NCBI RefSeq assembly: GCF_004614165.1
Contig: NZ_SPVG01000185.1
Span: 16,334 to 80,333 of the forward strand
Direction of reading: 5' to 3'
DNA from: Duganella callida
Lineage (GTDB): Bacteria > Pseudomonadota > Gammaproteobacteria > Burkholderiales > Burkholderiaceae_D
Length of the DNA stretch: 64,000 nt
Part shown: positions 1 through 8,232 of the stretch, one piece after another
Position numbering within the stretch: position 1 is the stretch's first letter
Layout of the letters: every line of letters begins with the position of its first letter
Notes under the pieces: model-generated
Seen by the model: the letters and a program-made list of their open reading frames with translations, nothing else
Database searches by the model: none
Told to the model about the DNA's origin: nothing
Made by a program: the position numbers and the translations under genes

Positions 1-103
1 GAAGGCTAGTTGTATTGCGTTCTTCCTCTATCTCGTGTGGCCCGCGAAGGCGGCTTGGCAATGGCATGAGATCCACTAGATGCGTTAAGGAGCCTACGAT
101 CAT
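1..103 (-). CDS. Partial ORF, possible third gene of the PHP-ATPase operon
   Basis: An ATG at 103 on the minus strand opens a frame of 34 codons that runs off the left edge without a stop (begins MIVGSLTHLVDLMPLP). It starts 12 bp after the stop of the 99-residue gene, in the same direction, as expected for the next gene of an operon. Only a weak AGAG ribosome-binding site precedes it. I do not recognise the fragment and its function cannot be read from this length. It could also be a chance open frame. Confidence 0.4.
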   Translation of the reverse strand, partial: MIVGSLTHLVDLMPLPSRLRGPHEIEEERNTTSL

Positions 104-115
104 TTGCTCTGGCAA

Positions 116-415
116 CTATGCAGCCGCTTGGGAATATTTATCGTATTCCTTTTGGAAGAGCTTTTCAGATTCGTCTTTGTACTCCTGCCTCCGGCTGGCC
201 AGGTTTTGCAATTTTTCCGCGATGTTCTTGTAGACAATGCGTTGCGCCTGATTTTGTAAAGCATCCTCATCAAATGCATCGAGTTCGACGTCACTAGCCA
301 ACGTGGCGTTGATGATTGCCAGCAGGTGTTCCTTGTTGATCTTGTCTATCTCCAGGAAGTTTCCATCCTCCATACGGAAGAACCCGTTACCGCCTTCAAT
401 TTTTAATAGCTTCAT
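116..415 (-). CDS. Small hypothetical protein coupled to PHP-ATPase
   Basis: 99 residues, no family recognised. The first third is predicted mixed alpha/beta with an acidic surface; residues 55-99 are highly charged and look helical (KNIAEKLQNLASRRQEYKDE), ending in SQAAA. The start codon lies inside the last 20 bp of the upstream ATPase gene, so the two are very probably translationally coupled and the proteins may act together, for instance as a regulatory or substrate-binding partner of the ATPase. That functional link is inference from overlap only. Its base composition resembles the ATPase gene and is lower in GC than the core genes to the right. Confidence 0.65.
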   Translation of the reverse strand: MKLLKIEGGNGFFRMEDGNFLEIDKINKEHLLAIINATLASDVELDAFDEDALQNQAQRIVYKNIAEKLQNLASRRQEYKDESEKLFQKEYDKYSQAAA

Positions 416-2417
416 ATCGTTTCCTTCGTGCGTCGTAGGCCTCTTTACCTGCTTCTAGTGAGTTCATTACCACAGCATGACTTTCCATCGACTTCCCGTC
501 GGTCGAGACCAGAGTCTTGTCAGAAGGTCTTCCTGAGTACAATCGATAGTAGGGTACGCCGTTCTCGAATTCCTTTCTTGCGTAAAGGATGTAATCAGCG
601 CCGACCGATGCTCCTACAGTGTTGTTATGAGTGACGACCACCACCGGCATGGTCTCGGAGATTGCTTTGAGAATGGCGTTCACATCGCTTTTCAAAAACA
701 GATTGTCAAACGAGGACTCTGGCTCGTCGATCAGTAGGATGTCATAGTTCTGAGCATCGCTAATATGCTGAAGCAATCGGAATTCGGAGCGTTCACCGCC
801 TGAGACTTCGAAACCGTCGCGGTTCAAGATTCGATAGTTAATTTTGACAAACAGCCTGTAGATCTCTGAGCGCGCCAGTGTCTCAATTTTAAGGAGTTCG
901 CGCAGATAGATGTAAGGCGCATCATATTTTTTGAAGGCGTCGCTGAAGGCCAATTTGGTGCCGCTTGCAGTCTTGACGTCCGCCGTATTTGCAAAAGGCA
1001 GTCGCTTTGCCTCGACTCTGAACCCTTGGATGCCCTGATCAGAAATCGTCGCTTCCTGTTTGAGCAGGGACACTAAATTTTCGAACCTCGCTACTTTTGC
1101 TCGATCCAGGCAATACTCGAACAGGTCAATCTCATCGACCGTAGTTGCCGATGTTCGGAGCCGTAGTTCCGATTTGACGTCCTTAATGATCTCGTTAGCG
1201 ATCTTCCTTTTCCGCAGCTCATACGAGCGTTCTCGTAAGATCAATATGAGTTCACAGGCAAGGTCCTTGAGCGCTTGAATCTGTACATGCCTTTGGATAA
1301 CGGTGCGAAATTCGATGTTCTCGATAATGTTCCGCACAGACTCGATTAGTTCATTTAGCGCCTTTGGGTCGGGCAAGATGAACTCGGTCTCGCTGAACAG
1401 CGCAGTCTTGGAGTAGGCATCTTGGCGATCAGCGTCGGCAGCTGACTTAAGCAAGGACTGTACATAACCATCAAGCCTTAACTCGTTGGCATGCAGATCG
1501 ATGTTGATGACTCCATCGATGACCGTTTTCAGGCCGGATAGGTAAGCTTCGACAAAGATGCTACGACTATTTTGAACCTCGCTGTTGAACTCTCGCTCGT
1601 CAGCGGCATCTTGCTGCACTAGCTGAAATTGAGCGATGTACTTTGGATTGTCGACTGTTTCACGAATCTTATTAAGGGTGTATGTCTTGCCTGAGGATCG
1701 CTCGCCAAGAAGGATGTTGAGGCCGCTAGAAATCATTTGCCCGTCGTCGAAGATGGGAAGCAAACTGTTGCCATCTTCCGCGCTGAGCGCCACTTTGCTT
1801 TTGTCCTGCAGGCAGGACTTGATCGAATCAAAACTGACTTCACCGCAATCGATGTAGGTCTGCCGGCCAGTGAATTTATTCAGTTTTTGCTGAATGCGGA
1901 GGTCGCTAAACAGCACTGGTGTAGGTTTCTGAATGTCCTTGATCGCGTAGATGAATTTTTTACTACTAGCGACTTCACCAGCGGCCATGAAGGGCTTCAA
2001 TTTCTCTAAAACGGTGCCTGTAATTTCTGGATTCTTATCCGCGTGGGGGATCAGCAGATAGTTGTCCAGATCTCCATAGATGGCATGCAACTCTTCAAAG
2101 CTGATGGAGTCCGTTTTCTTTTGGATTCTCGCGGTGACCTGATTGCACTTGGTTTGAAACCCATCTAAATCGCTGCCATTGCTTATCAAGAGAAGATGGC
2201 CTGCCGCCAAATTTATTTCGATCCCAGGAAACACCGGTATTGAAAGTGCATTCCTGATATTACGAAATTGCTCGGCATCGAACATGTCGTGATTGGTGAC
2301 GGCGACGGCATCGAGTTTTGCTGTCGAAACGTATTCTTGAAATGAGGCTAGATTGAATTCAAACGGAACATCACTCTGTGTCGAGATAGTGTGTATGTGC
2401 AGATCGATTTTCTTCAA
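396..2417 (-). CDS. PHP-domain AAA/ABC-type ATPase (TrlF-like architecture)
   Basis: 673 residues. The N-terminal ~200 residues are a PHP phosphoesterase domain: metal motifs DLHIHT (6-11), an NHD triad near 42-44, GIEINL near 66-71 and IPHAD. An ABC/SMC-type ATPase follows: Walker A LGERSSGKT near 240, a long helical insert, a signature-like SGGERSEFRLL, Walker B ILLIDEPESSFD and an H-loop VVVVTHNN near the end. A PHP nuclease/phosphatase joined to such an ATPase is known from TrlF-family proteins and other mobile-element-borne candidate defence proteins; this one is compact. The start is TTG at 2417, since no ATG lies near the conserved DLHIHT. It overlaps the next gene by 20 bp. A role in defence is inference from architecture and from its place on an integrated element. 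Confidence 0.75.
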   Translation of the reverse strand: MKKIDLHIHTISTQSDVPFEFNLASFQEYVSTAKLDAVAVTNHDMFDAEQFRNIRNALSIPVFPGIEINLAAGHLLLISNGSDLDGFQTKCNQVTARIQKKTDSISFEELHAIYGDLDNYLLIPHADKNPEITGTVLEKLKPFMAAGEVASSKKFIYAIKDIQKPTPVLFSDLRIQQKLNKFTGRQTYIDCGEVSFDSIKSCLQDKSKVALSAEDGNSLLPIFDDGQMISSGLNILLGERSSGKTYTLNKIRETVDNPKYIAQFQLVQQDAADEREFNSEVQNSRSIFVEAYLSGLKTVIDGVINIDLHANELRLDGYVQSLLKSAADADRQDAYSKTALFSETEFILPDPKALNELIESVRNIIENIEFRTVIQRHVQIQALKDLACELILILRERSYELRKRKIANEIIKDVKSELRLRTSATTVDEIDLFEYCLDRAKVARFENLVSLLKQEATISDQGIQGFRVEAKRLPFANTADVKTASGTKLAFSDAFKKYDAPYIYLRELLKIETLARSEIYRLFVKINYRILNRDGFEVSGGERSEFRLLQHISDAQNYDILLIDEPESSFDNLFLKSDVNAILKAISETMPVVVVTHNNTVGASVGADYILYARKEFENGVPYYRLYSGRPSDKTLVSTDGKSMESHAVVMNSLEAGKEAYDARRKRYEAIKN

Positions 2418-2732
2418 AAAAGCCCCCCGGAGCTAAGCCACGTCAAAGTCTTCGCGGCAGGATTGAAAACCTTGTAGGAAACATCCTACACGACGACCTT
2501 TGCTTGCTTTCTCACACATTGTCACGACCGGCCGGCCGGTAACGGTATCGGAGGCGAGCATGCCGACAAGCCAGTATTCATGTGCGAGTATCAGGTTAAG
2601 CTCATCCGTTTCTCGTAGCCTTAGGATGGCCGCTTTTGGGGCGGATTCAGCGGGTCATCAGACGCCATGTGTCAGGTGAACTCTGAGCCTTTACACGTTA
2701 TGGCATGGGACCCGCCTAGGACAGCCTTTGGG
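2418..2732. other. Intergenic region between PHP-ATPase operon and hipBA
   Basis: No convincing gene. It carries a perfect 7-bp inverted repeat, TGTAGGA and TCCTACA around AACA, at 2473-2490, about 56 bp upstream of the PHP-ATPase start. This could be an operator or a short hairpin in the leader of that operon. A second GC-rich self-complementary run (ccggccggccgg) lies near 2529-2540. Beyond these I see no RNA gene, promoter of good quality or att-like repeat. Confidence 0.4.
2473..2490. promoter_or_regulatory. Inverted repeat upstream of PHP-ATPase operon
   Basis: TGTAGGA-AACA-TCCTACA, perfect 7-bp arms with a 4-bp centre. It lies 56-73 bp upstream of the TTG start of the PHP-ATPase gene. 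It could be a repressor site or a transcribed hairpin. No regulator is identified; the hipBA operators differ in sequence and spacing. Confidence 0.35.
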
Positions 2733-2805
2733 CTGTAATTTAGATATACAGCTTAAGAGTTGTAGATATAAAATACAGTTTTAAAATTGTATTTTTAATT
2801 TACAG
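2733..2805. promoter_or_regulatory. Three HipB operators with exact 27-bp periodicity
   Basis: Three 19-bp inverted repeats of form (C/T)TGTA-N9-TACAG lie at 2733-2751, 2760-2778 and 2787-2805, so each starts exactly 27 bp after the last. A fourth half-site, CTGTA, sits at 2814-2818, again 27 bp on. The third operator overlaps the -35 of the predicted hipBA promoter and the half-site overlaps the -10. Multiple operators with inverted TGTA/TACA-type or similar half-sites are known for HipB repressors. The periodicity (about 2.6 helical turns) is seen directly; binding by HipB is inferred. Confidence 0.75.
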
Positions 2806-2815
2806 CTACTATACT
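2787..2815 (+). promoter_or_regulatory. hipBA promoter
   Basis: A -35 TTGTAT at 2787-2792 and a -10 TATACT at 2810-2815 are separated by 17 bp. Transcription would start near 2822. That leaves almost no leader before the first ATG (2826) but a normal Shine-Dalgarno (AAAGGG, 2829-2834) before the second ATG at 2841, which supports the latter start. Confidence 0.7.
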
Positions 2816-2840
2816 GTAAGGCTAGATGAAAGGGCCATCC

Positions 2841-3203
2841 ATGGACTATCCGATCCGCACGTTGCTGCAGGTTCGCCCGCTACTCGTCGGCTTCCGAAAG
2901 CGCGCAGGTTTGTCGCAGGCCGAGGTGGCGGGGTTGCTCGGGGTGACGCAGCAGACTTACGCGAAGATTGAGGCGAACCCTACCGCGACCAGCGTGGAAC
3001 GGTTGTTCACGATCCTGCGACTGCTGGGCAGTGAAATCGTATTAGTACAAAGTGGTGAGTCAAACGACGCCATGGCGGCAGATATGGTGCCGGACCCAAG
3101 GCAAGCGGCAGGGATACCTCTGCCCGCGCTCAAGTCAAAGAGGGTCAACGTGGCTGCGCCTTCCAAAGTGACACCGCCGTCCAAGAAGACGGAGCGCTGG
3201 TAG
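2841..3203 (+). CDS. hipB: HipB-type antitoxin, XRE-family repressor
   Basis: 120 residues from the ATG at 2841, preceded by AAAGGG at good spacing; an in-frame ATG at 2826 would add five residues but sits on the predicted transcription start. An XRE helix-turn-helix spans roughly residues 10-65 (FRKRAGLSQAEVAGLLGVTQ, then TYAKIEANPTATSVERLFTI), followed by an extended basic tail. HipB neutralises the HipA kinase and represses its own operon through upstream operators, here the three 27-bp-spaced repeats. The gene ends 1 bp before hipA, the usual antitoxin-toxin arrangement. It lies on the tRNA-Thr element. Confidence 0.85.
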   Translation: MDYPIRTLLQVRPLLVGFRKRAGLSQAEVAGLLGVTQQTYAKIEANPTATSVERLFTILRLLGSEIVLVQSGESNDAMAADMVPDPRQAAGIPLPALKSKRVNVAAPSKVTPPSKKTERW

Positions 3204-3204
3204 C

Positions 3205-4548
3205 ATGGGCAGGCGAGCGCACGCACAGCGATTGAATATCTGGCTCAACGGCTCCCCGGTTGGTTACTGGGATGCCTCGGCCGGCGGGAATACTCTGACC
3301 TATTTTGACGAGTGGGTTGACGATGAGCAGGGCCGTCCGCTCTCGCTTTCCTTGCCTTTCCAGCCTGGCAATGCACCGTATCGCGGCCAGGTGGTGCAGA
3401 ACTATTTTGATAATCTGCTGCCCGACAGCGATGTCATACGCCGCCGGATCGCGCAGCATTTCAGGACAGCGGGCACGGAGCCGTATCAGCTGCTGGCCGC
3501 TGTCGGCCGCGATTGCGTCGGCGCGATCCAGCTGCTGCCGGCAGACGAATCGCCCACGGATCTTTTCTCGATCAGCGGTGAGCCTTTGGATGACCACGGC
3601 GTAGCGACGCTGTTGCGGCACACTTTGTCGGATCGGCCGTTAGGGCAAGGGGACGAGGTGGATGACCTCAGGTTGTCGATTGCCGGCGCGCAGGAGAAGA
3701 GCGCGCTGCTGTGGCATGAAGGCCAGTGGCAGCGGCCGCTCGGCAGCACGCCGACGACGCACATTCTCAAGCTACCGCTTGGCTTGGTCGGCGCAATGCA
3801 GGCGGATATGCGTACCTCCGTCGAGAATGAATGGCTGTGTTCGCGCATCATGCAGGCATTCGGATTACCGGTCGCACGCTGCGAGATTGCGCATTTCGAG
3901 GATATGAAGGTGCTGGTGGTCGAGCGTTTCGACCGCCGGCTGGCGGCAGACAGTAGCTGGATCGTGCGCCTGCCGCAAGAAGATTTTTGCCAGGCCACTG
4001 GCACCTCTCCGCTGCACAAGTATCAAGCGGATGGCGGACCAGGAATCAGTAAGATCATGGAAATTCTGCTCGGTTCAGAACAGGCGGAACAGGATCGTTT
4101 GAACTTCTTCAAGACCCAGCTGGTGTTCTGGCTGCTGGCGGCCACCGATGGGCATGCGAAGAACTTCAGCATTTTCCACTTGCCCGGAAGCCGCTACCAG
4201 GCGACGCCGCTATACGATGTGCTCTCCGCACATCCGATTATCGGGACGGGCGCGAACAATGTGGCGCCGCAGAAGGCGAAGCTGGCAATGGCTGTGCGGG
4301 GATCGCAGAACTACTACCACCTTCAGCAGATTCAGCGTCGCCATTGGCTGAATCACGCCAAGCAGGTTGGCCTGGGGGCCGCTGCAGCGGAAGTGGCGAT
4401 TGCCGACGTGCTCAGTGCTGTTGATGGTGTCGTGGACTCAATCGCTGCGGAGATTCCCATCGGTTTCCCGGCAGATCTGGTTGAGTCGATCCTGCAAGGC
4501 TTGGTGCGGCAGAGGGATCGCATGGCTGGTATGGGCATGACGCCGTAA
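3205..4548 (+). CDS. hipA: HipA-type serine/threonine kinase toxin
   Basis: 447 residues, full length for HipA. The N-subdomain-1 region includes PLSLSLPFQ and NYFDNLLPDS. The autophosphorylation loop is LSIAGAQEKSALL with the conserved serine at about 158. Catalytic residues are present: D315 and N320 in TDGHAKN and the metal-binding D338 in LYDVL. The well-studied E. coli HipA phosphorylates glutamyl-tRNA synthetase and induces persistence; the substrate here cannot be read from sequence. The gene follows hipB by 1 bp and shares its promoter. All key residues are intact, so the toxin should be active. It is one of two toxin-antitoxin pairs in the window. Confidence 0.9.
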   Translation: MGRRAHAQRLNIWLNGSPVGYWDASAGGNTLTYFDEWVDDEQGRPLSLSLPFQPGNAPYRGQVVQNYFDNLLPDSDVIRRRIAQHFRTAGTEPYQLLAAVGRDCVGAIQLLPADESPTDLFSISGEPLDDHGVATLLRHTLSDRPLGQGDEVDDLRLSIAGAQEKSALLWHEGQWQRPLGSTPTTHILKLPLGLVGAMQADMRTSVENEWLCSRIMQAFGLPVARCEIAHFEDMKVLVVERFDRRLAADSSWIVRLPQEDFCQATGTSPLHKYQADGGPGISKIMEILLGSEQAEQDRLNFFKTQLVFWLLAATDGHAKNFSIFHLPGSRYQATPLYDVLSAHPIIGTGANNVAPQKAKLAMAVRGSQNYYHLQQIQRRHWLNHAKQVGLGAAAAEVAIADVLSAVDGVVDSIAAEIPIGFPADLVESILQGLVRQRDRMAGMGMTP

Positions 4549-4752
4549 CTTCGACACAAAATCAATAAGAATTGACATAAAGTTAATCATGATTGCCTCA
4601 ACGGTACAAAATCGTGTGACGGTGCTTCAGATCGATGACGAGGACTCGGGCCATCAATCGCACCGAAGCGAGGATGCCTGACCAGAGAGTTGGGATCCCC
4701 TTGTCGACGTTCATCGATACGCAACCGTAGGGCTGTGCGAAGGAGTGCAAAA

Positions 4753-5016
4753 ATGACTATTGAGGAAGTTCTTGAAAAATTGCTGGAGCATTTATCGAAA
4801 CCCGCTGTATCCATGCCTGTGGCAATCGATTTATGGGATACCAGGCATATTGCCGCTTACCTGAAGCGTTCTGTCGATACGGTTCGAGACGATATCATCA
4901 CGCTGCCGTCATTTCCGCGTCCTGTCCGACTCCCAGTGCGCGGTGTGGCCCGCGCGCAAGCGCTCTATAAGGCACGTGAAGTGATTGCATGGGCGGAGCG
5001 GCATACTGCACGGTAA
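4753..5016 (+). CDS. Excisionase/AlpA-like DNA-binding protein
   Basis: 87 residues from the ATG at 4753, chosen because AGGAG lies at 4741-4745. The core reads WDTRHIAAYLKRSVDTVRDD, a MerR/AlpA-type winged helix in which HIAAYLKRS is the first recognition turn, followed by a basic stretch and EVIAWAERH. Small proteins of this type regulate or direct excision by tyrosine integrases. One lies 1.4 kb away on the opposite strand, so this is probably the recombination directionality factor or an element regulator. I cannot tell which from sequence alone. Confidence 0.6.
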   Translation: MTIEEVLEKLLEHLSKPAVSMPVAIDLWDTRHIAAYLKRSVDTVRDDIITLPSFPRPVRLPVRGVARAQALYKAREVIAWAERHTAR

Positions 5017-5152
5017 TCATTGATTAGCTCAGTAGCCGGAAGGAGAACCCAGCTTGATTGGCGCCGTGAATACAACTAACTTGCTACTGTCATAGTCGTG
5101 ATATGCTTTAACAAAATATTATCGACTGCCGAAAATTAATTTCAACGGAAAT

Positions 5153-6364
5153 ATGAATAATCACGTGATAAATTTTGACGACTTTGGTTACATAAAAGAT
5201 GAAGTTCATCAGCTAACCTTGGAATCTTTTATTGAAATTTTTTGCAGCGCAGAAGATCCACAATCAGTTCGCGTTCCCTATGGCGACGCAATGCGTCAGG
5301 TATATGAATGGGCTGATAAAGCAGGCGTCGCATCAATTATAGTTGGTGGGTCATTCATCACCAATAAGCATGATCCTGAAGATATTGACATATTAGTGAT
5401 TTTTCGCAATCGCAGCGATATTGTCAAAGTTCCACGAGAGATCGGTGGAAGTCAGACGATAGTGGATTTTCAGTGCTTGTCTGAGGATGATTTGGAGCTT
5501 GTAAACGCATATCTCCAGTTACTTGGCTCAGATAGAAGAGGTGTAGGACGTGGATTAATTCAATTGAAACTACATTCAAGTATGCTGACTCACATAAAAA
5601 GCGCATCAAAGTCGGCTCTATTTGATCTTGCGAAGGTTTCATACGGCTATCGCACTCGGGTAAAAAAGTCACCACCCAAAAAACTGGTCATCCCTATCCA
5701 TGGTGTTCGTTCGGATGCCTCTTGGATGGCAAAATTTACTTTTTTAGCTTCGAATGCTGGTTGGGTCGTCGCACCGTTTATGTATGGATTTGAAAGTGGT
5801 GTGATTATAACGGATGAAAAAAGAAAAGCCCAAGTGGTAAATGATTTCAGACTTTGGCTCGATGATGTACGCAAGAATTATGATGGAACTATTTCTATAG
5901 TTGCACATTCCTTTGGGACATACATTGTAGGGCGTTATCTAGAAGACGCTGGATTCTTGTCTGATGGCTTTTGCGGAATTGTGCTTGCAGGGTCTATTTT
6001 GAATAGCGAGTACCCATGGCACGAGGTTTTGGAATTCGGTGACGTGAGTATGGTTCTGAACACCAAATCTGATAATGACCAGTGGGTCAGTAAGCTGCCT
6101 GATGGATGGTTATCGGTTTTGACAGATGATCCGTTAATGGGCCGCGCAGCTGTCGATGGTTTTCATAACAAACATGACCGTCTCTTAGAGAGCAAGAGCA
6201 ATCTTCTTGATCACAACAATATGTTCTACGCGGATGTAATGGCAGGACTCTGGCTTCCTTTCCTCGAGCTTGCAGATAGGCAAAGAAGGCAGGCTGAAAA
6301 TGCGACAGAACTGTGGCCGGATCCAAATGGCGAGATAGGGCGACAAGTCGCTGGAAAAATCTAG
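5153..6364 (+). CDS. Nucleotidyltransferase-like / alpha-beta hydrolase fusion
   Basis: 403 residues, clearly richer in A+T than its neighbours, which suggests transfer. The N-terminal half (about 45-165) has a nucleotidyltransferase signature: VGGSF at 64-68, then DPEDIDILV at 74-82 with the D-x-D pair, and a possible third acidic residue D105 in IVDFQ. The C-terminal half (about 175-380) is an alpha/beta-hydrolase: IHG at 182-184, nucleophile S253 in AHSFGT, candidate acids D307/D309 and histidine H354 in LLDHNN. No signal peptide. It is cargo between excisionase and integrase. The pairing of a nucleotidyltransferase fold with a lipase-like fold recalls defence or toxin effectors, but I know of no characterised protein with this domain order; function is unassigned. 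Confidence 0.7.
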   Translation: MNNHVINFDDFGYIKDEVHQLTLESFIEIFCSAEDPQSVRVPYGDAMRQVYEWADKAGVASIIVGGSFITNKHDPEDIDILVIFRNRSDIVKVPREIGGSQTIVDFQCLSEDDLELVNAYLQLLGSDRRGVGRGLIQLKLHSSMLTHIKSASKSALFDLAKVSYGYRTRVKKSPPKKLVIPIHGVRSDASWMAKFTFLASNAGWVVAPFMYGFESGVIITDEKRKAQVVNDFRLWLDDVRKNYDGTISIVAHSFGTYIVGRYLEDAGFLSDGFCGIVLAGSILNSEYPWHEVLEFGDVSMVLNTKSDNDQWVSKLPDGWLSVLTDDPLMGRAAVDGFHNKHDRLLESKSNLLDHNNMFYADVMAGLWLPFLELADRQRRQAENATELWPDPNGEIGRQVAGKI

Positions 6365-6382
6365 ATGTGCCAGATTCGAAAC

Positions 6383-7384
6383 TTAGGCTTCTTTAAACAC
6401 GTGCGATTCCCCCTGGACTTGTAATTTCTTTGCGATGTCTTCGGCGCTGGCGTTGTAGTAAGTCTGCAACTGCTTGATATCGTGGTGCCCGACCATTCGC
6501 GCCAATTCTAGAACATTCAGCTTGCCTGCAAGGCGCGTAATTGCTTCATGGCGGGTATCATGGAACGTTAGGCCTTCAATGTCGGCCCGCTTTCTCGCGG
6601 CACGAAACATGGCGTCCAGGGTTGCTGTTTTTATACCAAATCCGTCCGGAACCATTGCCCAGATCTCCATGGCGCGCGGCGATAACGCGACATTGCGCGG
6701 CAAGCCGTTTTTGGTCATCTTTAGGCGGGCGACACAGCCATTCACGTCGCCAGCGCGGAGTGCACAGATTTCGCCTGCACGCATGGCAGTTTCAATTGCG
6801 AAAAGGAAAGCCAGAGCGATTCGTTGCTGGACGGTTTCAGGCCGCGACAAGCTACCATCGTTGGGCCAGCGTAGGGCGATACAGATTCGATCAATCTCAT
6901 CTTGGGTAATGCGACGGTCGCGGTGCGGTTTTGCTTTGGGACGGGCCACGTCTCTTGTTGGGTTCGTTGCCAGCCACTGCCACTCCTTGCGCGCTACGGA
7001 AAAGACGTGCGAAAGCAAATTCATCTCGCGGGTAACGGTGCCGCCTTGAACGCTGCGTAAACGCTCGTCGCGCCAGGCGGCGATATGGCATGACTTAAGT
7101 TCCGCCATAGTTATACGACCAAGGGACGATTCGGCCATCGCCGCAAGACGCCCGGCCTCCCAACGGTAGCCTCGCTTGTTTCGCGATACTTGCAGTTCGT
7201 ATCGCCTGAATGCGTCTGCACAAGTTTTAGTAATACAAACAAGCACTCCAGAGCTGAGCGCGTTGCGTTGTTCGGCCTCCCAATTCAAAGCGGCGGCTTT
7301 GGTATCAAACGTTCCGGAGACCCGGACACCCTGGACCATGATGCGATGGCGCCACCGTTTGCCATCTTTGTACGGACTGGCCAT
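6383..7384 (-). CDS. Tyrosine recombinase / phage-type integrase
   Basis: 333 residues with an N-terminal arm/SAM-like region (1-150) and a C-terminal catalytic domain. Catalytic residues are visible: R202 in TAMRAGEICALR, H275-x-x-R278 in FHDTRH, H300 in MVGHHD and the nucleophile Y309 or Y310 in LQTYYN. It reads away from tRNA-Thr, its start lying about 190 bp from the tRNA 3' end, the classic geometry of an integrase next to its attachment site. All catalytic positions are present, so the element may still be mobile. The matching att repeat at the far end would be left of this window. Confidence 0.92.
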   Translation of the reverse strand: MASPYKDGKRWRHRIMVQGVRVSGTFDTKAAALNWEAEQRNALSSGVLVCITKTCADAFRRYELQVSRNKRGYRWEAGRLAAMAESSLGRITMAELKSCHIAAWRDERLRSVQGGTVTREMNLLSHVFSVARKEWQWLATNPTRDVARPKAKPHRDRRITQDEIDRICIALRWPNDGSLSRPETVQQRIALAFLFAIETAMRAGEICALRAGDVNGCVARLKMTKNGLPRNVALSPRAMEIWAMVPDGFGIKTATLDAMFRAARKRADIEGLTFHDTRHEAITRLAGKLNVLELARMVGHHDIKQLQTYYNASAEDIAKKLQVQGESHVFKEA

Positions 7385-7506
7385 GAGGAACCTCCTCTAG
7401 TCAAAGAAGGTTAGATTCGGGGAATTGGCAAAGGTTTTGGTAAATGATTGGAAAACAGTGGCTCAAAACGCCTTTTTTTACCTTACTTCTCCGCAAGCGA
7501 AGACGT

Positions 7507-7554
7507 AAAAAAACCCGGAGATCCCCTATGAAGAAGGCGATTTCCGGGTTTTTT
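7507..7554. terminator. Bidirectional Rho-independent terminator downstream of tRNA-Thr
   Basis: Arms AACCCGGA (7512-7519) and TCCGGGTT (7543-7550) with a run of A on the left and T on the right, so it can end transcription from both sides. On the minus strand it follows the sspA-sspB-tRNA-Thr unit. It lies between the tRNA and the integrase. Confidence 0.75.
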
Positions 7555-7576
7555 GGGCGTTTCCAAAAACGCTATG

Positions 7577-7652
<76 letters not shown>

Positions 7653-7679
7653 GTAAACTTGTACGGGGCGAATTATACG

Positions 7680-8150
7680 CTATTTAATACGCGTCAGAGT
7701 GGGGCGGCCGCCCTTTTTGGGCGGATCGGTGTCGTCGCCCGGCGTCTCGGCCGGTTCCGGCGATGCTGGCGGCGGTACGGCTGACAAGGCGGGCGCCGGG
7801 ACACTGGGTTCCTCTTTCGGCGCCGCGGACGGCTGGCCCAGCTGCGGCTCGAAGGCCATGCCCTGGCCGTTCTCGTTGGCGTAGATCGCCATCACGTTGT
7901 TGACCGGGATGTAGATTTCGCGCGAAACGCCGCCGAAGCGGGCATGGAAACGGATGCTGTCGTTGTCCATCTTCAGGCCCGAGGTGGCGCCGAAGCTGAT
8001 GTTGAGCACGATTTCACCCTTTTTCACGTATTCCATCGGCACCATGGTGCTGGCGTCGACTTTGACCGCGAGGTAGGGCGTATAGCCGCTGTCGGTGCAC
8101 CATTCGTAGATGGCGCGCAGCAGGTACGGCTTGGTTGAGATTTCAGACAT
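7680..8150 (-). CDS. sspB: ClpXP protease specificity-enhancing factor SspB
   Basis: 156 residues from the ATG at 8150; a longer frame upstream is out of family. The SspB fold spans about 1-110 (STKPYLLRAIYEWCTDSGYT, YLAVKVDA, GEIVLNIS, IRFHARFGGVSREIYIPVNNV). A Pro/Ala/Glu-rich linker follows, then the short basic C-terminal tail GGRPTLTRIK that docks on the ClpX N-domain. SspB delivers ssrA-tagged and other substrates to ClpXP. It lies 82 bp downstream of sspA in the same direction, the standard arrangement. Confidence 0.95.
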   Translation of the reverse strand: MSEISTKPYLLRAIYEWCTDSGYTPYLAVKVDASTMVPMEYVKKGEIVLNISFGATSGLKMDNDSIRFHARFGGVSREIYIPVNNVMAIYANENGQGMAFEPQLGQPSAAPKEEPSVPAPALSAVPPPASPEPAETPGDDTDPPKKGGRPTLTRIK

Positions 8151-8232
8151 GGTCTTCCAGACTGCGGTAAAACACGGCGCGCCGCCGGCAAGTGCCGGCA
8201 AACGCGCCGCCATACTTCAACTAAATGCCCGA

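Noticed and set aside
1-7576. A second copy of the tRNA-Thr 3' end as att site within the element
   Set aside because: None seen on either strand; the boundary must lie to the left.
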